DNA of 47,418 nt. Origin: an uncultured Oribacterium sp. (GTDB lineage Bacteria > Bacillota > Clostridia > Lachnospirales > Lachnospiraceae). Positions within the stretch are counted from its first letter, which is position 1. Every line of letters starts with the position of its first letter. The notes under the pieces are model-generated. The model was given only the letters and a program-made list of their open reading frames with translations. It was not told the origin of the DNA and did no database searches. Positions 43,039-47,418 of this stretch are shown here, piece by piece. The stretch is taken from positions 1 through 47,418 of the forward strand of contig CAAGKO010000064.1 in assembly GCA_900770445.1 (NCBI GenBank), given 5' to 3'. A program made the position numbers and the translations under genes.

Positions 43039-43154
43039 TATGCATATGTACGGTCTGTTCGGCCAATGCTTACATCAGGCATCGACGCAGGAGAGGCCTC
43101 AGTCCTCTGCGTCAGAGGGGCGGTCTCCGCGAAACGACAGCCCTGGATATAGGT

Positions 43155-43799
43155 TCAAGCCTCCGGCTCTGTGCTTTCTGTCTCCGCGAGGATGATCTCC
43201 TTTGCGTATGGGAGGGTCTCGATCCAGTGGCAGAAGGTATGCCACTCGTCGAGCTTATGATTCTTCCGCGCGAAGTAGATGTTGATCAGGGTCTCGTAGT
43301 TCAGCGAGATGGTGCGCATCTGGTTATAGGACTCCGGGAGCATCTCGATGAGATTATACCAGTCGGCCTTGTCCTTTCCGTTCTCCATATAGCGGAGGCG
43401 GATCTTCTCGATCTCCGCGATATACTTCTTCATGATCTCGAGCGCGTCGTCGGTCAGATGATCATGCGAGAAATCCTCGAGCTCGATCGGCTTACTGTGG
43501 ATCTTATGCATGGTCGAGGTAGAGTTTGCGACGGTCGCCACCTTATAGGTATCGTACTCCTTCCACCAGTAGAGCGGTGCTGTAACATCACAGCAGACGA
43601 AGATCTGGCGGACATACTTCCGGTGATCGGAGCCGGCGAGACGGAGACGCTTTGCGAGGGAGAGATCGTTCGGTCCCAGCACATAGTTTCCGTCCTCATC
43701 GTAGTAGCTGTCGGAGCGTGCCCAGGAGTTCATCGGGTTCCGGGCACCGCGCATCGCGTTCTCCAGATTCATCACGGATGTTCTTTCGACTTTTAACAT
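43155..43799 (-). CDS. ThyX-like protein with altered signature motif
   Basis: A 214-residue protein resembling flavin-dependent thymidylate synthases in size and in several blocks: 'RGARNPMNSW', 'DLSLAKRLRLAGSDHRKYVRQI', 'DVTAPLYWWKEYDTYKVATV' followed by 'ANSTSTMHKI', and the C-terminal 'YNQMRTISLNYETLINIY' plus 'EWHTFCHWI'. In place of the ThyX signature RHRxxSxNxxSxRY it has KEYDTYKVATVANSTSTMH, so dUMP methylation by the usual mechanism is doubtful. AGAGG precedes the ATG on the minus strand. It stands alone. The fold assignment is from memory of similar Bacillota and phage proteins, hence moderate confidence in function. Confidence 0.6.
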   Translation of the reverse strand: MLKVERTSVMNLENAMRGARNPMNSWARSDSYYDEDGNYVLGPNDLSLAKRLRLAGSDHRKYVRQIFVCCDVTAPLYWWKEYDTYKVATVANSTSTMHKIHSKPIELEDFSHDHLTDDALEIMKKYIAEIEKIRLRYMENGKDKADWYNLIEMLPESYNQMRTISLNYETLINIYFARKNHKLDEWHTFCHWIETLPYAKEIILAETESTEPEA

Positions 43800-43994
43800 G
43801 TATACCTCTTTCTTATGTGCATCGATTCTTCGATCAGGTCTGGGTCAATGCCTCTATATTAGCAGATATCGCAGGGAAACGGAATACAGATGATTCCGGA
43901 TGGATCCTCCGGGTCCCCGTTACTCTGTTTTCGTCTACTTTGTCAAAAAAATGTGAATAATTTGTTAAAATTATACCAAATCACTTAATGACCA

Positions 43995-44023
43995 TTGCTA
44001 TTGACTGAGCAGAATGCTATAAT
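43995..44023 (+). promoter_or_regulatory. Promoter of the second iron alcohol dehydrogenase
   Basis: TTGCTA (43995-44000) and the extended -10 TGCTATAAT (44015-44023) are spaced 17 bases apart, 95 bases before the start codon. The rest of the 43800-44117 gap is AT-rich with no gene. Confidence 0.75.
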
Positions 44024-44117
44024 GTCTGCGAATGTTAAAGAAATAACAAGCCTCGGCAGGCGGGCATTCCGTTCGTGATGTAACAGAGGTTTGACAAAAA
44101 GAAAGAAGGAATATCTT

Positions 44118-45335
44118 ATGGCTAGATTCTGTTTACCAAGAGACATTTATCACGGTAAGGGCGCATTAGCAGAGCTCAAGAACTTTAAGGGTAAGAAGGC
44201 GATGATCTGCGTCGGTGGTGGATCCATGAAGCGTTTTGGTTTCCTCCAGAGAGCAGAGGAGTATCTGAAGGAGGCTGGATTTGAGGTTCAGCTTTACGAG
44301 GGTATCGAGCCGGATCCATCCGTTGAGACCGTTATGAAGGGTGCTGCAGCCATGATCGAGTTCCAGCCTGATTGGATCATCGCGATGGGCGGCGGATCAC
44401 CGATCGATGCTGCGAAGGCGATGTGGATCAAGTATGAGTATCCGGATTGCACTTTCGAGGATATGTGTAAGGTATTCGGTATTCCGGAGCTTCGCCATAA
44501 GGCACACTTCTGTGCGATTTCCTCTACTTCCGGTACTGCAACCGAGGTAACGGCTTTCTCGATCATCACCGATTATCAGAAGGGCACCAAGTACCCGATC
44601 GCGGACTTCGAGATCACACCGGATGTTGCGATCGTTGATCCTGAGCTTGCAGAGACCATGCCGAAGAAGCTCGTCGCTCATACTGGTATGGATGCGATGA
44701 CACATGCCATCGAGGCGTATGTTTCTACCGCAAACTGCAACTACACCGATCCGCTGGCAATCCATGCCATCGAGCTCATCCAGAACAACCTTGTAAAGTC
44801 CTACAACGAGGATATGGCTGCCCGTGATACCATGCATGATGCACAGTGCCTCGCTGGTATGGCATTCTCGAACGCACTGCTCGGTATCGTTCACTCCATG
44901 GCACACAAGACCGGTGCTGTATTCGCTGATTACGGCGCACACATCATCCACGGTGCCGCAAACGCTATGTACCTTCCGAAGGTTATCGCTTTCAACGCAA
45001 AGGACGAGACCGCGAAGAAGAGATATGGTGTCATCGCTGATTACATGCACCTCGAGGGCGCAAACGATGATGAGAAGGTTGCAAACCTCATCAAGTATCT
45101 CCGCAAGATGAACGATGAGCTGAACATCCCTCACTGCATCAAGAACTATGGCGCAGATTCCTATCCGACAGAGCAGGGCTTCGTACCTGAGGATGTATTC
45201 CTTGAGAGACTCCCTGGCATCGCAGAGAGAGCCATCGGTGATGCATGTACCGGTTCCAACCCTCGTCAGCCGTCTCAGGAAGAGATGGAGAAGCTGCTGA
45301 AGGCCTGCTACTATGACACAGAGGTAGATTTCTAA
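44118..45335 (+). CDS. Iron-containing alcohol dehydrogenase
   Basis: A 405-residue type III alcohol dehydrogenase of the AdhE-C/1,3-propanediol dehydrogenase branch. Nucleotide binding at 'AMGGGSPIDAAKAMW' (89-103); likely metal ligands Asp192 and His196 in 'GMDAMTHAIEAY', His259 in 'GIVHSMAH' and His278 in 'IIHGAANAM'. The usual 14-residue distance between the last two histidines is enlarged to 19 by a short insertion (ADYGAHIIHG). ATG 44118 with AGAAGGA before it is preferred to an upstream TTG. Strong promoter, long leader and strong terminator suggest high expression, for example in fermentation. Confidence 0.9.
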   Translation: MARFCLPRDIYHGKGALAELKNFKGKKAMICVGGGSMKRFGFLQRAEEYLKEAGFEVQLYEGIEPDPSVETVMKGAAAMIEFQPDWIIAMGGGSPIDAAKAMWIKYEYPDCTFEDMCKVFGIPELRHKAHFCAISSTSGTATEVTAFSIITDYQKGTKYPIADFEITPDVAIVDPELAETMPKKLVAHTGMDAMTHAIEAYVSTANCNYTDPLAIHAIELIQNNLVKSYNEDMAARDTMHDAQCLAGMAFSNALLGIVHSMAHKTGAVFADYGAHIIHGAANAMYLPKVIAFNAKDETAKKRYGVIADYMHLEGANDDEKVANLIKYLRKMNDELNIPHCIKNYGADSYPTEQGFVPEDVFLERLPGIAERAIGDACTGSNPRQPSQEEMEKLLKACYYDTEVDF

Positions 45336-45386
45336 TCAGACCTGATCTGATCCATACGAAAGCTTAGTCAATGACTTTTTCTCTTA

Positions 45387-45423
45387 AAAGGAGCGCCGCC
45401 CATTCGGGCGGCGCTCCTTTTTG
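45387..45423 (+). terminator. Strong intrinsic terminator after the dehydrogenase
   Basis: A 15-bp perfect stem (45387-45401 with 45406-45420), ATTC loop, and TTTTT tail. Confidence 0.92.
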
Positions 45424-45432
45424 GGTAAAACA

Positions 45433-45465
45433 ATGGGCGCAGGGCCCTGGAGGCCCTGCGCCCAT
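45433..45465 (-). terminator. Terminator of mgtE
   Basis: ATGGGCGCAGGGCC (45433-45446) pairs perfectly with 45452-45465. On the minus strand it is followed by TGTTTT, 12 bases beyond the mgtE stop. It sits back-to-back with the plus-strand terminator. Confidence 0.85.
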
Positions 45466-45476
45466 GAAGATTCAAA

Positions 45477-47069
45477 CTATTCCAGATACGGAAGAAAAGC
45501 GCTTGCAAGTCCCAGGAAGATGAAGAATCCGAGGACATCCGTCGCGGTCGTCACGAAGATGCTCGAGGCGAGGGCCGGGTCGGCATGCAGTTTCTCCAGG
45601 GTGAGCGGTACGAGGAAGCCGAAGATGCCGGAAACCACGAGGTTGCCGATCATCGCGAGGAAGATGATGAGTCCGAGATAGACATTGCCATAGAGAAGGG
45701 CGACCACGATACCGGTTACGAGACCTGTGGCAGCACCATCGACGACGCCGAGCAGGATCTCCTTTACGAAGGACTTCCAGTTTTCCTTGAACGTGATCTC
45801 ATCGTTTGCGAGCTCACGGACCATGACGGACATGGTCTGGGTGCCGGCATTGCCTCCCATACCGGAGACGATGGTCATCGTCGCGGAGAGGGCGACCACC
45901 TTCGCGATGGTCGATTCAAACATCTTGACGGTGAAGGACGCAAGGAAAGCCGTCAGCAGGTTGATCAGCAGCCACGGCAGACGCATGCGTACCGATTCCC
46001 AGAGGGTCGTATCGAGACCCTCCTCTGCGGAGGTACCTCCCAAGTGCGCGATATCCTCATCGTGCTCCTCGTTGATGACGTCGATGATATCATCGACGGT
46101 GATGATGCCGAGGATGGAGCCCTTACTGGACACGACCGGGATGGCCTGCAGGTCATACTTCGATACGACCTGGGCGACCTCCTCCTGATCGACCTCCGGC
46201 TCGACGGATACGACCTGATCGTCCATGATCTCGGACAGCTTCGTGTTACGCGGAGAGCTCAGGAGATCCCGGAGGTCGACGGTACCGACCAGCTTCTTCA
46301 GGCGCTCCTCGTCGGTGACATAAATCGTCTCGATGACCTCGGTCTTCGGACCGATGTCACGAATCGTGTCGAGTGCCTGGGCACAGGTACGATCCTCACG
46401 CAGGGCGATGTACTCGGTGGTCATGATACCGCCGGCACTGTCATCCGGATACTGCAGGAGGGTATGAATGATCCGACGGTCACCGGACTTCATGCGGTTC
46501 AGCAGTCGCTTCTGATGGGCGATTTCCATCTCGCCCAGGATATCTACGATATCATCCTTCGACATGTCCTCGAACATGGCGAGCAGGGTATCATCATCGA
46601 GGTGCTCACTGATACGCTGACGCGTGTCATCGTCTGCCTCCTCCATGATCTCGGTCAGCTGCTCGGTATTCAGGAACTTCGGGAGCTTCTGCAGGTCCTC
46701 ATCATCGAGGTCATCGACCTCTTCGACGAAGTCGGCCGGCTGCATCTCCTCGTAGTACTCACTGATTTCTTCCTTATTACCCTCGTCGATGAGCTCTTCG
46801 AGTTCGTCCTCACGTTCCGGCTCGTCTGCCCGGTCCTCATCGAAGTCATCGGTATCGGTATGGATCTGGCTTCGGTCATCATCGTCCGATTTCTTATCAT
46901 CATCCGGGATGGACTCGAAAAGGTCGGTCAGGTTCGGACGCGACTCCTCCGGGATCTCCGGCTCATCGTCTTCCCATGAACGGGGATCGACATTCGAAAC
47001 AGACTTTCCTGCAGCGCTTGTTTCCTGATTCAGCTTACGTTCTTCATCCTGCTGCTTCAGTTCATCCAT
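45477..47069 (-). CDS. mgtE: Magnesium transporter MgtE
   Basis: A 530-residue Mg2+ channel. After an unusually long acidic N-terminus (about 1-95, rich in Asp/Glu) come the MgtE N domain (about 100-205, helical repeats 'LPKFLNTEQLTEIMEEADDDTRQRI'), paired CBS domains (about 215-335, 'MTTEYIALREDRT' and 'IMDDQVVSVEPEVDQEEV') and five membrane helices (about 365-530) with the conserved 'GGNAGTQTMSVMVREL' (405-420) and the pore-side 'ATDVLGF' aspartate. AGGAGG precedes the start. No magnesium (M-box) riboswitch core is visible upstream; the gating CBS/N domains themselves sense Mg2+. Confidence 0.94.
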   Translation of the reverse strand: MDELKQQDEERKLNQETSAAGKSVSNVDPRSWEDDEPEIPEESRPNLTDLFESIPDDDKKSDDDDRSQIHTDTDDFDEDRADEPEREDELEELIDEGNKEEISEYYEEMQPADFVEEVDDLDDEDLQKLPKFLNTEQLTEIMEEADDDTRQRISEHLDDDTLLAMFEDMSKDDIVDILGEMEIAHQKRLLNRMKSGDRRIIHTLLQYPDDSAGGIMTTEYIALREDRTCAQALDTIRDIGPKTEVIETIYVTDEERLKKLVGTVDLRDLLSSPRNTKLSEIMDDQVVSVEPEVDQEEVAQVVSKYDLQAIPVVSSKGSILGIITVDDIIDVINEEHDEDIAHLGGTSAEEGLDTTLWESVRMRLPWLLINLLTAFLASFTVKMFESTIAKVVALSATMTIVSGMGGNAGTQTMSVMVRELANDEITFKENWKSFVKEILLGVVDGAATGLVTGIVVALLYGNVYLGLIIFLAMIGNLVVSGIFGFLVPLTLEKLHADPALASSIFVTTATDVLGFFIFLGLASAFLPYLE

Positions 47070-47256
47070 GGCGCACCTCCTGATCTATGCATGAGGGCAG
47101 AGGCCCCTGCATACCGTTTACTTCTCTTCTCATTTTAAAAATTCGATTTCGATATGGCAACCTTTTTTTGCATTGTACAGAGAGATAAGCATCCGCTGTT
47201 TTCCTTATATATAGAAAGCAGAATCGGTGTATGATGCAGAAGCAGCAGGAGAATAT

Positions 47257-47298
47257 ATGAATTTTATGTATAAAAACTATAATAAGATCGTTAAATAA
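47257..47298 (+). CDS. Possible 13-residue leader peptide
   Basis: A tiny frame encoding MNFMYKNYNKIVK with an AGGAGA ribosome site five bases upstream. It is followed directly by two hairpins (AAGATCG/CGATCTT, 47284-47333, and a terminator at 47338-47370), the architecture of a transcription-attenuation leader. The regulated gene would lie beyond the contig end. It could also be chance. Confidence 0.35.
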   Translation: MNFMYKNYNKIVK

Positions 47299-47337
47299 AG
47301 GATCATCAAACTTTTTGAGGGTTTGTCGATCTTGTTG

Positions 47338-47370
47338 AGGGGCGGACTTGAGGGTCTGCCCCTTATTTTA
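47338..47370 (+). terminator. Terminator-like hairpin near contig end
   Basis: AGGGGCGGAC (47338-47347) pairs with GTCTGCCCCT (47354-47363) with one wobble, then TATTTTAA. Its loop carries one of five TTGAGGG copies (47315, 47335, 47348, 47380, 47393) in the last 110 bases. Confidence 0.6.
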
Positions 47371-47418
47371 ATGGAGTTTTTGAGGGGCCAGTTTGAGGGG
47401 CTGTTATAAAGTCCAGAT

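Noticed and set aside
44091..44117. TTG start nine codons upstream of the second alcohol dehydrogenase
   Set aside because: The ribosome site AGAAGGA lies within this extension and fits ATG 44118.
47070..47250. Magnesium (M-box) riboswitch upstream of mgtE
   Set aside because: Only a small GC hairpin is seen in the minus-strand leader; none of the conserved M-box core can be found.

Overview
The window is one contig from a Gram-positive anaerobe of the Bacillota, most likely a Lachnospiraceae-like gut or rumen bacterium. This rests on strong AAGGAGG ribosome sites, frequent extended -10 promoters (TGCTATAAT type), AddAB instead of RecBCD, an ECF-type vitamin transporter subunit and iron-containing alcohol dehydrogenases. 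No rRNA, tRNA or CRISPR was recognised, so the genus cannot be fixed. Bases 3-36 are an uncut Illumina adapter, so biological sequence begins at about base 37.

Bases 37-31000 are dominated by sugar-acid (aldarate) catabolism. A partial tctA and two alpha/beta hydrolases come first, then a DUF819 membrane protein and an iron-dependent alcohol dehydrogenase. Three modules follow, each with a divergent LysR regulator: (i) galactarate dehydratase garD; (ii) a tripartite tricarboxylate transporter (TTT; tctC-tctB-tctA) with an IlvD/Edd-type dehydratase; (iii) glucarate dehydratase gudD and a second TTT system (tctB-tctA-tctC). After these come an unrecognised two-helix membrane protein, a divergent second GudD, tartronate semialdehyde reductase garR, a DapA-family lyase, an aldo/keto reductase, a PrpR-like regulator with a decayed AAA+ domain, a PPC/DUF296 protein, glycerate kinase garK and a GltD-like oxidoreductase. 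The inferred route is: uptake of aldarates by TTT systems; dehydration by GarD or GudD to 5-keto-4-deoxyglucarate; cleavage, probably by the DapA-family protein because no GarL is seen, to pyruvate and tartronate semialdehyde; reduction by GarR to glycerate; and phosphorylation by GarK.

Bases 30800-47100 are ordinary housekeeping: adenosine deaminase, a FUSC-like membrane protein, an ECF S component, O-acetylhomoserine sulfhydrylase, addB-addA, a ThyX-like protein with an altered signature, a second iron alcohol dehydrogenase and the magnesium transporter MgtE. The contig ends in a short leader-peptide ORF followed by hairpins and repeated TTGAGGG motifs.

The most notable points are the decayed sigma-54-type activator, a 109-bp control region duplicated upstream of gudD and of the second transporter operon, the probable replacement of GarL by a DapA-family aldolase, several unusually long intergenic palindromes, and the ThyX-like protein. 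The module at about 7.9-12.1 kb is visibly more AT-rich than its surroundings and may have been acquired separately.
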